Origin: Ulota crispa | Lineage: Eukaryota; Streptophyta; Bryopsida; Orthotrichales; Orthotrichaceae | Reading direction: 5' to 3' | DNA: 64,000 bases | NCBI GenBank assembly: GCA_963920765.1 | Contig: OY987244.1 | Span: 19,758,358-19,822,357 of the forward strand | In this document: positions 28,693-41,600 of the stretch, in pieces | Layout of the letters: each line of letters starts with the position of its first letter | How positions within the stretch are numbered: the first letter of the stretch is position 1 | Made by a program: the position numbers and the translations under genes | The notes under the pieces: model-generated | The model's database searches: none | What the model saw: only the letters and a program-made list of their open reading frames with translations | What the model was told of the DNA's origin: nothing

Positions 28693-29443
28693 TTACGCTT
28701 CGTCTTCCAATTTCTTGACATAAGCCTTGAGAGTAAACACAAGATCCCTGGCAGGGGCTTGCAATGTACCAACAAGAGCAGCAGCGGGAGCTTGGATGGT
28801 GCCGAGCAGCTTGCTGTAAAGCTCAGCCCTAGTGGGCATGGACTCCAAAACCTTAAATTCCTCGGGACTGAAGAACCTGCCTTCAAAGACGGCGCCGGTG
28901 AAGTCGTTCTCCAGCTTGAGCTCCTTTTGCAAGGTGCGGTAGGGTTTGAGCGCCGCAGGGATTTCCTCCGAGTGCACAAACAGCCACGCATTCATACCCT
29001 TGAGCGCGGGTTTCAAGGCTTCCCATTCGGTCCCCTCAATTGCCTTGCCTGTCGCCCAATCACCAAAGCCCACGTCACTCTCGGCACAGTTCGGAGTATC
29101 TCATTCATGCGAGAGGGTTTGGAGGGTGGAGCTTACCGATGAGCTTGTTCTTGGCCACCATGAGCGTGGTCTCTTCTGGCAATGTCTGCCGGAGCTTTTG
29201 CATGTGCTTCACTGTGAGGCCCGTGAACTTGATTCCAGCGACCAGATTGCATCCTTCGAGCTGCTGCCGCGTCCTCTCGACGGTCTCCTCCTTCTTCTTC
29301 CGGCTGATGGCCATGCGCACGACTCCGGCCTTCCCCGAGGTCGCCGGCTTGCACGCGCCGACGTCATTGCTCCGCAACCTCCCCTGCGATCCCCAAAACT
29401 CCGAGCTCACGCCACAGGACGCGATTGCTTGCTGCGTTGCCAT
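28693..29443 (-). CDS. RPL10: Plastid ribosomal protein L10 (uL10c), nuclear-encoded
   Basis: Two minus-strand exons (29443-29137 and 29048-28693) join across an 88-nt intron, giving 220 aa. The protein forms the base of the L10-L12 stalk of the chloroplast ribosome, where translation factors dock. Residues 1-45 are a Ser/Ala/Gly-rich plastid transit peptide; the mature part starts near AISRKKKEETVERTRQQLEG. The ribosomal L10 core follows (KFTGLTVKHMQKLRQTLP, VAKNKLIGKAIEGTEWEALK, GMNAWLFVHSEEIPAALKPY, GAVFEGRFFSPEEFKVLESM), with the long C-terminal helix QAPARDLVFTLKAYVKKLED that holds L12. It matches the Arabidopsis plastid L10 along its length. An in-frame Met at 29584 would add 47 residues; the Met at 29443 is preferred because a normal transit peptide starts there. 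Confidence 0.95.
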
Positions 29444-30314
29444 GGCCGACGACGACGATACCCACACGGGGAATTTGCGGAACGGCAGTGCAAATGCAGA
29501 GCCACCCCGCGATGAAGTGAAGGGCACGACGACAGAGCCTGCAGTGTGGATAATGTTCCTGGGATGCATGGTACCCCGCTGCATCCGGGTATGCGACGGG
29601 CATCTCTGGAGGAGGATAGTGTGATCAGGGAGGCTTCCATATGGCCTTTGTAAATTTTTTCTGTAATTAAATCATAACCCCTAGTGGAACCTACTTCTGT
29701 ATAAGTGGGCAAATTAAATGGCAGACATGGGGCCTTTTCAGTGTTTGTGGTGTCCTTCATTTTAAACGTTTTACTGAACATGATGGAATAGTATTCAATT
29801 ATTGACTTTGTGTCAAGCAAAGTGAATCTAAGCCTTGTTATGAACTAAGATCCATTAACACTTGAGCTTATCAAGGTATTTTTGTTAACAAGGCTCTATC
29901 TTCATTTTCCGTAATCCATGGCTTAGTAAAGATCAATTCACATGTTTGATCTCCTCTTTGTGATAAAAGAGATATATGGTATACCTTTTGAGCAATTTTC
30001 TAGAACTCAAGCATGCAAGGTTACTAACATGCAGTGAAATAGCAAACATAATTGAATAGCTTCTTATCATGCTTTTCTAATAACGCAAATTTTGATGCTT
30101 TAGCAAGTACTAGTGATAAAGCACTTGATCTTAATGTAGTTGAGAATATTATTATTATTATTTTAAATCTCAATAATCAGTAGGAACAATGGTAAAAGAC
30201 TCACAGTTACAAAACCAGATTAAATATAAAACTTTGTTCTTGACAAAGTCAAACTTTAGAAAAGTGCATTAGTGAGGAAAAGTATTCTTTGTTTTTGAAT
30301 GTGTTAATGGGGAG
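29444..30314. other. L10 upstream region and spacer
   Basis: It holds the presumed promoter and 5' UTR of the L10 gene to about 29.65 kb, then AT-rich DNA without any recognised feature. Plus-strand ORFs at 28946-29624 are antisense shadows of L10. Confidence 0.5.
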
Positions 30315-31231
30315 TTAACCCCTAAAGGACCAGATCCTTTTTAGCAACTTAGCAATTTTAGGCAAGTACCTGTGATTGGTGCTTTTCATATTTTAAGCTG
30401 AAATTTTAACAGAATGTGGGAACAAGGTTTATCTTTCATATGCAATAAATTTCATGATATTTGAAATTATGAGTAAGAAATTCTGGCATAATATGTTGTT
30501 TTTTAAGTTTGTCAGGCAGCTTGGGCAAATTTCTAAAAATCACTTTTTTCAAAAACAAAAATTTTAAATTGGTTTAGGAGATTTATGTGAATGTATGAAG
30601 CTTTGAATCATTATGTTTTGATCAACAAGATGAAAGTTACAAGGATTTTTTGTTTGCGGGCACTTATGGATTCGCTACTCCAAAATAAACTTTGAAGTCC
30701 TTTATTTTACTCAATTTTCCATATTTTGGAAAAAAAAAACAAAACCAAAGGATGTAGACTGTTTATGAAAACATTATGACCATTGGAATTGGCATTTTTC
30801 ATTTCCATAATTAAATTCTTAACAATTTAGTGTTTTGAATCATTCTCTACTTTTTACTTACTATATTTTTTCCATAAGTTATACAGTTCCAAATGATTTG
30901 AAACTTTTTTGATATGTACTTTACTTAGGTGGAATAAGGAATTTAGAGAAGTACCACCCACACATCCTTTTTTCCTTAGGAATTTCACCTTTTGAAGGAT
31001 AACTGCCTAGATTTTCACAAGACGTTTTTGAATATTCAAACCATTCTATCTTCCAATCCACAAGGTGGAAAACCCTGAATTTTTTTTCCACGTCTTTTAA
31101 AACTATTCTTCTACAAGATCCTATGGTCACATATGCACAAAAATGTTTTTGTTTACAAATTTGGTTGATACTCTAAAAATGGCAGTTTTGAAGAGTTTGG
31201 TGAAAACTTTGCTCGGTCCTTTAGGGGTTAA
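30315..31231. mobile_element. TTAA-F element, copy 1
   Basis: A 917-bp element begins TTAACCCCTAAAGGACCAG and ends with the inverse, GGTCCTTTAGGGGTTAA. It matches copy 2 at 62935-63857 along its whole length, including a poly-A stretch and the segment around CCACCCACACATCC. No transposase is encoded. The ORF at 30921-31130 is not supported as a gene. Confidence 0.8.
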
Positions 31232-34200
31232 ACCGAATGGGAATTTATAATGAAAATTTGCCAGGTGACTTTTTTTTGTTACTCAACAATCTGACTCTTG
31301 AATACATGAGTTGGGCTTGAAATACTTCATTTGAAATCAATAGTACATAGTTTATGATTTGACACCCTACACTCTAAACTATCAACATCATTAGAAATAA
31401 ACCAACAAAAACAATAAAATTAATATGAGTTCAAAATTCGGCTTGAAAATGTAATATTCTTCATTTCATCCTTCTTTGGAGGAAATGAAGTGTTGATTGT
31501 GCTAGATTTTAAAACTAAAAACACAAAAGCTCTATAAACTAATCTCCTAACTTATAATAATCATCTATTTTTTAGAAGGCCATATTGTTTGTAGTTGGAA
31601 TATCATACAATACACCTTTATGAAGCATGACAAGGAGGATTTTGATTTGCTTTGAGATGTTGTAAAGGATATGCTTCAAAGGATCGGAATTTTTTAAGGT
31701 TAACTTTAAAAATTGTGCAGTTAGAGTTAGTGGACACACAAATAAAAGTGAAAACATGCTATGGAATTTATTAAATGTTATTAGGGAATTTCTTTCCAAG
31801 AATCTATTAATTCAATTTCACTGATTTTTATTATTGAATTATAATTCTTAATTTAATCTTGGACATAAGTTTTCTCATGTTTTTATTTACTTTAGATTCT
31901 GAAAAACAATAATTTTCATTCCACCTTAAACTTTTGGTTTCATTATAATGAAAATATAATTCACTTGTTTTGCAATTGGAAATTTTGCACGAAAGCTGTT
32001 ATGCACTATAGTTTATGAACTGGAAATTAATGACTTTTTCTACAATTTTTGATATAGGAATACGTATATTTTAATGCTAGTGGACCACGTTTTCCCATAA
32101 ATTTACCTTCAACGCAAAAAAATTAATTTGGAGAAAAACCCAATTTTGGAACTTTTGAACGTTCAACTTTTTAAAAAAATTGGTGATTTGGAGTGAATTT
32201 TATCACGATTTCCACAAAACTTTACATCAATGATGAAATTTCTTCAAAAATTTATCAAAAAACTCACTTTAATCCCTAAACCACAAAAGTGCATTCAACA
32301 GTCAGATGAAAGTTTGGTTAGGTTCATATGAAGTTAATTTTTGGTTGATATTTTTGAAATTTGGAGAAAAGGTGTACACCATGAAAACAAAAAAACAAAA
32401 CAAAACAAATAAAAACAAAAAAGAAGAAAAAAGAAAACTCCAATTGGATGCTTGAGTACAAAGTTATGCTGCCCAAAAGAATTTGGGCACCTTGGGCAAT
32501 TTGGGCATCTTTAGAGAATATTACGCTAAAACTCTCATCAACTTTTGAAATTGACAAGTATGTAACTAACAAAATATGGTATAAAATTGTCAAAAAAACT
32601 AAAAAAAATGAGCTCCCAAATCACAATCTAAGAGGAGTCAAACTTTGTTAACTATGTCCAGGTGGTTTCAAGAAAAAACAATTTCTTCTACCTCCAAGCC
32701 CTATTATCTTGCATTCCATAAATTCAAAGTTCTTGAAACGTTTTTCACATATTTTGAATGTTTGCCTCTAACTTGTCACAATTGGCATTTCAAATAAAAG
32801 GATTTTTCATTGCACAATTAATCATAAAAAAATGACTAGAGTATTACCAATTCATTGAACCTCCTTGCATTACAAGGTGATATAAAATAAGCTAGATTAT
32901 ATATTTGCTTTGAAAATTTTCACGAGTGAACCTAACATCATATACTTATGAATGGTCAATTTTTTTTTGTGTAGAGCAAAAAAATTACTTTAGGAGGGCT
33001 TGAAATCTACTGACCTTGTTTTGCAAGAAAGAAAATCAAAAAGTTGTTTTTCTCATTTCAAACATTATAACCTTACAATTCATGTGGTCAAATGGGCTGA
33101 CTTTTTTTTACACATTGCCTTACTTGCATATTACACTTTTGTATGGTTGAAACTCAAATAAAAAGTTTATATTTTGAATTTTAAATAAATCATCAAAAAT
33201 TTGCAATTTTGCAATTTTGGTATTATTTTTCTCTGCAACACACTTCGGGCTTTAGAATTAGGGGTTGTATCACCGAATATTCTCACAAATGCAAAATTCA
33301 GTATCTCTTAAATTAGTTTTGAGAAAAACTTTTTCCCAAATCAACAAATGTTGTGTTCTCTGAAAATTGTCATTTTCTGTCCTCTCAATTAAACAAAACC
33401 CAAGTGCATTGTTGGAAGGCCAAGTGCAAAATATCCACAAATGATATAATCTTTTGGTCTTCTAGCTACCACCTCCTATAATGGTCTAATTACCACAAAG
33501 TCAATAGACTTACTTTAGGTGAAGTTAGTTACCAGTACCCAAAGAAATAGTGAAGTGAACGCAGATAATTATCTAGTATGTACATTCTTGAGAGTACATG
33601 TTAGCAACAAGTGGAGGATATGTCACACACCTGTGTGTTTTGAGATTGTACAGTGCATGGTATAGAATCAGTGCTTTGAAGACAACGACTCTCACGTGAG
33701 ATTTGTAGATAGAGCACCATACGACTCATTCCGAAGTGCCGGTACCAAGTTAGAGCTTTGTGATTAATCTGTACGTATATTCTGCATGTGAAGGGACAAC
33801 AATGTTGAGGCCAAATTATTGATGGAGCCTCCATCGCTGAAGAAAATACTTGTGAGCATTCGTGTCACTTTCTTAACACTTGGTTCATACCACATCTTTG
33901 CTTCAAGAATTGGTATTTACCATGTTTGCCCCTTTCAAACTAAGTTACAATTGCAAACTCTTAATCGTTAAATTGGGAAAAAGCTTACAAAGTGGGACTT
34001 TTGAAGATTTTAGGTGATCACCTAAAATCAAGCTCACAAAGTATTTTTGGTACACGTGTCCTCACCTGAGAGGAGGAATTTACGAGGGAAAGAATCTTAG
34101 TGGCTCAAACTAAATTTGATACCTTCGAATCTGATTTAAGGTAATTGTTTGGGTTTAAGGTGGAGTACAAAATGAGACCTCTGATTTTCCCAATTTAATG

Positions 34201-36131
34201 AATATCGCGTTCTTACAAGTTGGGAAGAGAATCCTTGAAGAAACTTGTACAATGAACAGAAAAATGAGAAATCATAACAACTTGCCACGTCTTGATTAAA
34301 CCGGTTCTACTTGAGAACTCAATTCAACTTAGAGTAGCTTATTTGAACCAGATCTACATCAAGCTCTGCTGTTCAGTTCTACATTCTGCTTACTTGGGTG
34401 TTGCTGTTAGCACTGCACAGAGACGATTGAAGAAGTCTAAAATGTATCCCTATGTTGCTAACACTGTTCTTAACACCAAGCATAAACGCACCCTTGTGAA
34501 ATTTTCTAAAGAGCCTTTGAGTGAATGTTATTTCTATGTCATTTGTGTACATTCTAAAAGGGATCTAATGAACAGAACTATGCACCATCTCTTTGCAATC
34601 ACCTACTACACTTAGCACTTTGCATACAAGGCTTCCATAAAAATAAAAATGATTTGATGCAGTGTTATTGGTAGTTTGAGTTTTGCTTTGCAAAAATTCT
34701 AACATTCTTCACGAAACTAAGTGAAAATCCTTCTTTTAGTTGGATCATGAAGACCCAGTCACATAAAACTTTGTATGAGACCTTTCTTCAACATGGAAAG
34801 TAAGTGCATGCTTGTTTTGCATGCTTGCCATAGTTGTAACAAAGCCTTTGGCCATGACGCACAAAGGCAAGACCATAACTATTTACCATGCTTATTTTTA
34901 TGCGTTGCAATTTCAATTATATTTCCTAAGAACTTGGGAGTGTGGTATTATTATAACAAGGAATCCCTAATTAGGATGTCATATATAGCAAAATAAGTGC
35001 TATTTCAATTTGGAAATATTTTTGGAAACTTCCAAGTCAGGAAACATAATTGTAGTTGCAATCCCTTGTGGTCACTTCATGATTGAAGAGTGCATCAAAT
35101 GAGTATGGTTTCACTTTCATGCCTCATGGTCAAACTTATGTAGTCAAGGGCAGCAAACAATTGTTGTGAGCTAATTTTGAAGAGGTTTCTATTTGGCAAG
35201 GTCTTGACTTTTGAAGAGGGGAAGGGGGAATATTATGATCGACATAGAATAGTATGTTTTCTACAATTCAATAATTCAACCACTAGATTTCATCAAATTC
35301 ATATACTAAAGTTTAGGCTTCCAGTCACAATTAACAATTATATCATTGACAAAAAATCTTATCAAAACGAATTTTGCATATTACATGAATTCCAAGCAAA
35401 AGATGGTTGTCTAGTGATAATGCTCTTTTAAAGCCCCAAAAATATACAACTTGTTCTAATAAGAGATGATGCTCAATTCTATCTATTCCATGAATTATTT
35501 TTTGTCTAAATACATAATTTCAAGTTTTTTTTGATAATATTTCACCACTTGCACACAAGACTTGATAAATATCACTTTCAATTGCATGTTGTACCACTTT
35601 CATAAGTGAAACAGGCTTTGACATAGTTTTTGATAATATTACAAAAAATTAGATTGAATTTTAGAGCTCATCCATGATTGTCTAAGATGTTTTAAGTGGT
35701 CCTTATTTCTTCTTTTTTAATTTTAAATAATAAAAGATGTTTTTCACACTTCCAAAAAATAAGGTGACATTTATGTCAAAAACTTTTAATTTAGTTGCTC
35801 TAATCAACTTGCAGGAACGACACTATCAAGTAACTCAAATCAAAGATAGACTTGAGTTAAATCAATTTGGTAACTCAAATCAAATGCAGTATTAATTTAA
35901 GCTAATTTGTATTATGAGTCAAATTAACTCAAGTGGTGCTTGTATTATTAATTGGAATCATATGTGTGCTCCTCGTATTATGTCATTATGTGGTGTGTTA
36001 ACTAGCCTTGAGTTAACCCAAATCAAAGGTGCTTGCAGCCCCTTGGAGGGCTCAATGTAAAATTAAGTTAGCTTTGATTTGCAAAACACAAGCTACATTT
36101 GTGGTGCCCCTTGTAGTTTCATGAAATCTCT
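31232..36131. other. Long AT-rich gene-free stretch
   Basis: No gene recognised in 4.9 kb. One short MITE lies at about 33966-34200. A segment around 32.1-32.3 kb resembles 60.16-60.33 kb and may be an old repeat. ORFs at 34292-34615 and 35177-35431 are the longest, but they show no family and no splice partners. Nothing else is seen. Confidence 0.5.
33966..34200. mobile_element. MITE family G, copy 2
   Basis: Inverted ends TTAAATTGGGAAAA and TTTTCCCAATTTAA bound about 235 bp. The same ends and spacing occur at 418-650. Shared internal words (AAAGTGGGACTTTTG-like, GGTGGAGTACAAA-like) support one family. Confidence 0.6.
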
Positions 36132-36139
36132 TACATTTA

Positions 36140-36745
36140 GGGTCTTGATACTGTTATCCCCTTTTTTGATACTGTCATCCCTCCTCCTTTTTGATACTGT
36201 CACCCTCCTTTTTGATACTGCCACCCTCCTTTTTGATACTGCCACCCTCCTTTTTGATACTGCCACCCTCCTTTTTGATACTGCCACCCTCCTTTTTGAT
36301 ACTGCCACCCTCCTTTTTGATACTGCCACCCTCCTTTTTGATACTGCCACCCTCCTTTTTGATACTGCCACCCTCCTTTTTGATACTGCCACCCTCCTTT
36401 TTGATACTGCTACCCTCTTTTTTGATATTGCCACCCATGTTTTACATCATTGTTCAATTTTTAGTTTTTTTTGGAGACAATTTCTTTTTTTAAACTAGAC
36501 TTTAATATGTATCAAACCAAGTGATTTTTTGTTGGTATTTTTCAAAATAATCAAAAAATTGATATAAAAAAACAACACTCTATTATCATTTCTTACCAAA
36601 ATGTTTGATTGCAATTTATCATTTTGGAAAATACCAACAAAAAATCACTTGATTTGATACATATTCAAGTCTAATTTTATTTTATTTTAAATTGTCCCCA
36701 AAATGACTAAGAATGTAAAACAAGGGGGTGGCAGTATCAAGACCC
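36140..36745. mobile_element. hAT-like foldback element with 8-bp target duplication
   Basis: The element begins GGGTCTTGATACTG and ends with the inverse, CAGTATCAAGACCC. It is flanked by perfect direct repeats TACATTTA at 36132-36139 and 36746-36753; 8-bp duplications are typical of hAT elements. The arms (about 36440-36560 and 36620-36745) fold back on each other. No transposase. The left subterminal region is expanded into a minisatellite, listed separately. Confidence 0.75.
36147..36438. repeat. 21-bp minisatellite inside the foldback element
   Basis: Fourteen units of GATACTGCCACCCTCCTTTTT. The last twelve start exactly 21 bp apart (36193, 36214 ... 36424). The first two units (36147, 36168) are more diverged and merge with the element's own terminus. 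Because 21 is a multiple of three and the unit lacks stop codons in several frames, repetitive ORFs (LFDTATL, SKRRVAV, KKEGGSI) appear on both strands; these are not genes. Confidence 0.95.
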
Positions 36746-36753
36746 TACATTTA

Positions 36754-38264
36754 AATGTTTTTTCACTCTTATTGTAAGATTGGTTTTTGTTAAGGAACAC
36801 AAACTCCCTTAATTTTTATAAGAACTAATTCACATTTGATTCTATGTTGGATTTAATAAACAAAAGAAAGTTGTGTCAAAATCTAGCTTTTACATGAAAT
36901 GATATTTGACAATGTTAAACTTGGTGCTCTTTATGTAAACTAGCCAAAATATGCTAATCATGGCTGAACATAAGTTAATTTATTGGACTAGATTGCAACA
37001 ACACAATCTTATTTGAATAAAAGTTAAGCTACAATGTGATCTGAGATGACCATATTTTAATAACTTAATCAAACTGTGGAAACACAAATTGTTAATTGTA
37101 ACTTCTTAGGTACAGCAAAAGAAAATAAATTTTACACAATAAGCAGTTTAATGTTTTCATGTAAGGCTTTAGATATAGGTAAACTTTTTTTTCTTGTGAG
37201 AAAATCTAAGATGTCTTTATTATGCAACCAAGACTTTAAGGCAGAAAACCCAAAAATTTATCATAGTTCCATGAATGCTCATCGAGGGAAAATTTCATGG
37301 ATCATTAGGAAAAATGTTGAGCCCCAATAAGGCCCTGAGTTTGGGGGTCCCTAGTCATGGGAACCCAATTTCTAGTAAAATAATGCACAACCTGATGTGG
37401 CACTATTGATGCCACATCAGCTTTTCTGATTTTTTTATTAAAAAAATTTTTGAAAAAAAAATCAAAAAAGTTTCAAATTTTTTCTTAAGACTTTTTTTTC
37501 TCATTTTTTGGATTTTTTTATTAATTTTTTATGGCCATCAACAAGGGTTGGTTCCCCACATCAAGAACCAAAACAATGGAGGGCTAGAATCGTTTATAAA
37601 GGCCTTATGGACGCTCCATATTTTTCCTAATGGCCCTTGAAGTTTGCAATATTTTCATAGATACTCCTGTTTTTTTAGAAATATCACAAATACCCTTGGA
37701 CCAAAAAAAATTGGCTTTTATTTTGTTGTGCATGCCACTTCCCTTCTTCCTTTGTGACCACACATAAGATGAAAGTGGTGTGTGCACAAAGGGAGAAGGA
37801 AGTGACATGCATAACAAAACAAACACCTAATTTTTTTATCCAAGGATTTTGTGGTATTTTTGAGAAAGCAGGGGTATCTATGAAAATATTGCAAACTTTA
37901 GGGGTATCCATGAAATTTCTCTAACATTTAAAGGATAATTACATCTAAAATGCAAAGTACACACTACAAGGGAAATTGTCCAAAATGACACAAATATGTC
38001 CAAATTAGCATGACTAATCTACAAAAATTGTCCAATTTGACAGTTATTTTGTCATTTTGGACATATTTCATCAATTTGGACATGTCAATTAGGACACAAG
38101 AAAGTGACAACATGGTGTATGTTTTAGCACATGTCAAAGAACTTCAATTATAAAATCCCAACGTATTGCTCGCAAAACAAGGCTATTGTTCAAATAAACG
38201 AGGGCAGGATACTTTACCAACCTAGGTATCTGAATCCAGTTTGAGACTTTAGGTTCAGAAGCTA
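36754..38264. other. AT-rich spacer with foldback repeats
   Basis: No gene. It holds a strong hairpin at 37640-37898 (separate entry) and a weaker foldback at 37330-37606 whose ends read AAGGCCC and GGCCTT after TA, enclosing TGATGTGGCAC with its inverse and long A/T runs. Confidence 0.45.
37640..37898. repeat. Hairpin-forming inverted repeat
   Basis: Two arms of about 130 bp pair almost throughout. The left starts AAGTTTGCAATATTTTCATA and the right ends with its inverse; even the centre pairs (GTTGTGCATGCCACTTCC against GGAAGTGACATGCATAAC). It could be a foldback MITE or a small-RNA precursor. ORFs at 37605-37911 are by-products. Confidence 0.75.
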
Positions 38265-38665
38265 AGGTAAACAACACCCATACATGAGCAATCCCCAAAG
38301 TGAAGCCCTACTTTTGAGGTGTTCACCACTCATTGTGAACCCAAAGTGGAACAGTGAATGTCCCTTGCACAAGAAAATCTTGCCACATGTCAATTGCTAA
38401 GTTGTTGTGAGATAGTTGGGATTGGGACCGTCAAGCACATGTATAAGAACATATCAAAGCAACTTCAAGGTTAGTCTAGAGTTGTAGGGACCTATGAGTT
38501 ACAACTTTGCCCTGTAATATAAAATAATCTACAATACTTTTTTGCACAAAAATTATGTTCCATGATAACTTGTTGAAAGACTAATCCTACAAAAAAAATC
38601 CTGAATTTTGTGAGACTCTGAAGTACTCTAAACCCTTAAACGCTCAGGTATGGGTGCGGTTACCT
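38265..38665. mobile_element. TA-flanked MITE with family-E-like ends
   Basis: Inverted ends AGGTAAACAACACCCATAC and the inverse of AGGTAACCGCACCCATACC are flanked by TA. The ends resemble family E (AGGTAG..CACCCATA), but the interior differs, so it looks like a different passenger with the same type of terminus. Confidence 0.6.
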
Positions 38666-38667
38666 TA

Positions 38668-41600
38668 ATAGTTCTCAGTTCCCGGTGCTAGACTGACCCA
38701 AAAAAGAACACGGTGGGCTATTTGAGCAGCCATTCTCAAACTGGATAGGCTACCTGTAGGAAAAAGAGAGTGCAGAACTCGGTTTTGGATGAGAGGCATC
38801 CATCCGGCTGGACGACAAAGAGGGACGAAACGTCGGTGGCCACGATCGAGGCGGTTGCTTGGCTTCCATTTGCCAAATGCCGCGGGAGGGACGGGGGGGA
38901 TGGCACTGCGTTGGCTGAAACGACAAGCACATGGCACGGCTCCGCTTTTCAAGCCGTGGAGAAACCGAATATGCTCTTCAGAATTTGAGACCAGGGAAAC
39001 TTTTTGAGGCGAGTTTTCTCCACGGTCTTACCTCCTTTTTACACTGGGTACGTTAACACCCTAAAAAAATGGCTGAAAAATTAGATGAAATTGCATAATC
39101 ACTCTCCAAAGAAACAGCAAGTGTGCCGAAATTTGGATGAGCATTACAGATAAAAGCTGATTTTGCATATGAACGTGCCCATATGGATGATTTTTTTTTT
39201 TTTTTTTTTCTTACAAGCGTGTATTTTAGGGTGCGTGTTAAATGACAAATAAAAATATATCCATGTACAAAGCTGTTCTCTAAAGCCAAGAGCGTCTGCT
39301 TCTTCACTTGACAAATATGATGTATTAAGTATTCATACATGTTTTTGAAGAGACTTCAAAGTATTATTGTTCCCCATCATTACTTACTAAACATGTCCCA
39401 TAAAAAATCAAATCATTAGTCTCCAAGTGAAATACATGATAAAGCATATGAAACTTAGGATGAACATATAATAAATGAGCTGTTGCTTCACATGGTAGAA
39501 TTAGGTGTCATGAGAGCATCTCTCATACAAATTTGGCAAGTGTCACACCTTTGACTAGTGTTAGTGTGGATGCTCTAAGTCTTAACCATTGAATCCTTAA
39601 GGATCACTCAAGCCACAAGATGGCTTGCAAATGGTCAATTTTGGCTTGTGGCTTCCATCCAAATTACTTGAGAAGAAACTCCTTGATGTCGGGGCCACAC
39701 AAGCTTAGAACAGGCGTTTTGAAACGGATGAAGAGTAACTTGTATTTTTGGAAAACTAGGAGGCAATCACTTTTCCAAGTTTTCATTTACTGTTTAGCTA
39801 AAGATAACCTCTTCACCATTCTAGGGCAAGAGGTTTGAGACACCGGTTTGTGAACTCTCAAAACCGACGTTTTTAAACAAACCAAAAAAGTGGGCCCTCT
39901 CAAGTCAAAGGATCTGTTTTTATTAAAATTAGTAACTTCAACACTAGTTTTTCACAAACAGACGTTTTGAAACGCCAGTTTTGGTCTATGTGGCCCGGCC
40001 TTGAATGTGTAAACAGCTTTTGTTGGTGGAAAGGCCCTCATTTTGAAACAACAAAATGTTCTTCATGTGAAGATGCAAAATCTACAAATGAAAAAATGTG
40101 CCTTTCTCATGTAATTAACAATTTCTATCTCCTTATTCTAAATCTAAATTTTCATCTTAAGATGTTAAGGTTTAGTGTAACACAAATCAAAGATTATTTA
40201 ACATTATATTTTGAAGTGACATGCAATTTAGAAATGATCAAATATTGAGTATGATCAAGTAGATGCTACTTTAAAACATACTACTTTTAAATTGTGCCAT
40301 TTCCGAGGTTTCAAAATTGATTTCTAACCTATGTTTAAGATTGCACATAAAAGTGTCAAACATAATAGCACCTTTTGTAATGAAATTTTGAAAACATTTT
40401 TGTACATTTGACCATGTGACCTCAAATTCAACTTGATTTGTATTGTAATTTATTTTATGAAACCTAAATCCCAACTAGTGACAAGATCATAACTTTTAAA
40501 GATGGGGTTTTTAGTTTGTAGCAATGTGCTAGAAAAACCGGCGGATAGTTCATTGTTACCTAGTGAAATTGGGAAAAAAACCAGTTGCATTTTGAACTTA
40601 CTAGCAAAAGTACTGGTTAGGTTTCACTAAAAAAATTAAACATAGTATATTAGATTGTAAATTTAGAGAAATACCCGGCACTTTTTGGCAAAAACCCCGT
40701 TGTATATGGGAAATGCCGGATTTTAGCTAGTGAAGTCCAAAAAAATTCCCAAACATTGGTTTGTAGGCAACAAAAAGAAAAAGAAAATCATTATGAAGGC
40801 TTATAAATTAAAACCCCATGCTTGTTTGACTTCAAAATATTAGAATTTGATTGAATAAATGTCTTGAAAGTGTGTGTGATGAAAATATAACAAATTTGAC
40901 ATGATCGTCATGATGAAAATAATAGTTTGTTAAAGGGGTCAAAAATTCATCATTCAAAAAGCAAACTTGGAGGAATTCATATTGTTCATCCATTTTGTTG
41001 TTTGTTTGCCTAGTGGACCTTTGAAATATCCATTAAAGCCATTGTAGCATATTATGTTTGGCAATATTGTCAAACTTGATTATGTCAATAATTTACAAGA
41101 AAAATTCATTAGAATGTAACATTTGAATCGTAGCATGGATTAATGTAAAGGATATTGGCCTTGAAGCTAGTACTGAAAAACATAATATGTCCTAATCTCA
41201 AAATAAATCAACATGTATCATATCCTTTGGCGCATGCCTCAAGAATAAAAACATGACTTGACATGCTGTTTTTTTTTTGTCTCTTGGGATCAAAATCCAA
41301 TGAAAGAATTTATTGACAATTAAATTGCTTTAAAAAGACTATTCATAGAGTTTGTTCACTTAGTCAAACTATTCTACATTAACAAGAAAAATATATTATC
41401 TTTGGATTTTTAATGAAGGAATCTTTTATTTGAGAGACGCTTGTATGCTTTCTGATGGGTAAAATTTTAGCGTTGAAAAGTTTTAGGGAATCTTGTGTTA
41501 GTTATAGAGAATTTTTGAACATTTGTTTTCCTTACTAAAGTTATTGTTGAAAATTTTTAGACAATTTTTTGATATTTTATGAAAATGACATCATTTGGAA

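Noticed and set aside
28946-29624. Two long plus-strand ORFs of about 190 codons
   Set aside because: Antisense to the plastid L10 gene, whose frame is clearly the coding one.
34292-35431. ORFs that might be remnants of a retroelement or gene
   Set aside because: No reverse transcriptase, integrase or gag motif could be seen, and no long terminal repeats bound the region.
36079-36498. Repetitive ORFs (LFDTATL, SFLILPP, SKRRVAV and KKEGGSI repeats) on both strands
   Set aside because: They are forced open by a stop-free 21-bp minisatellite inside a transposable element; no start context, introns or family.
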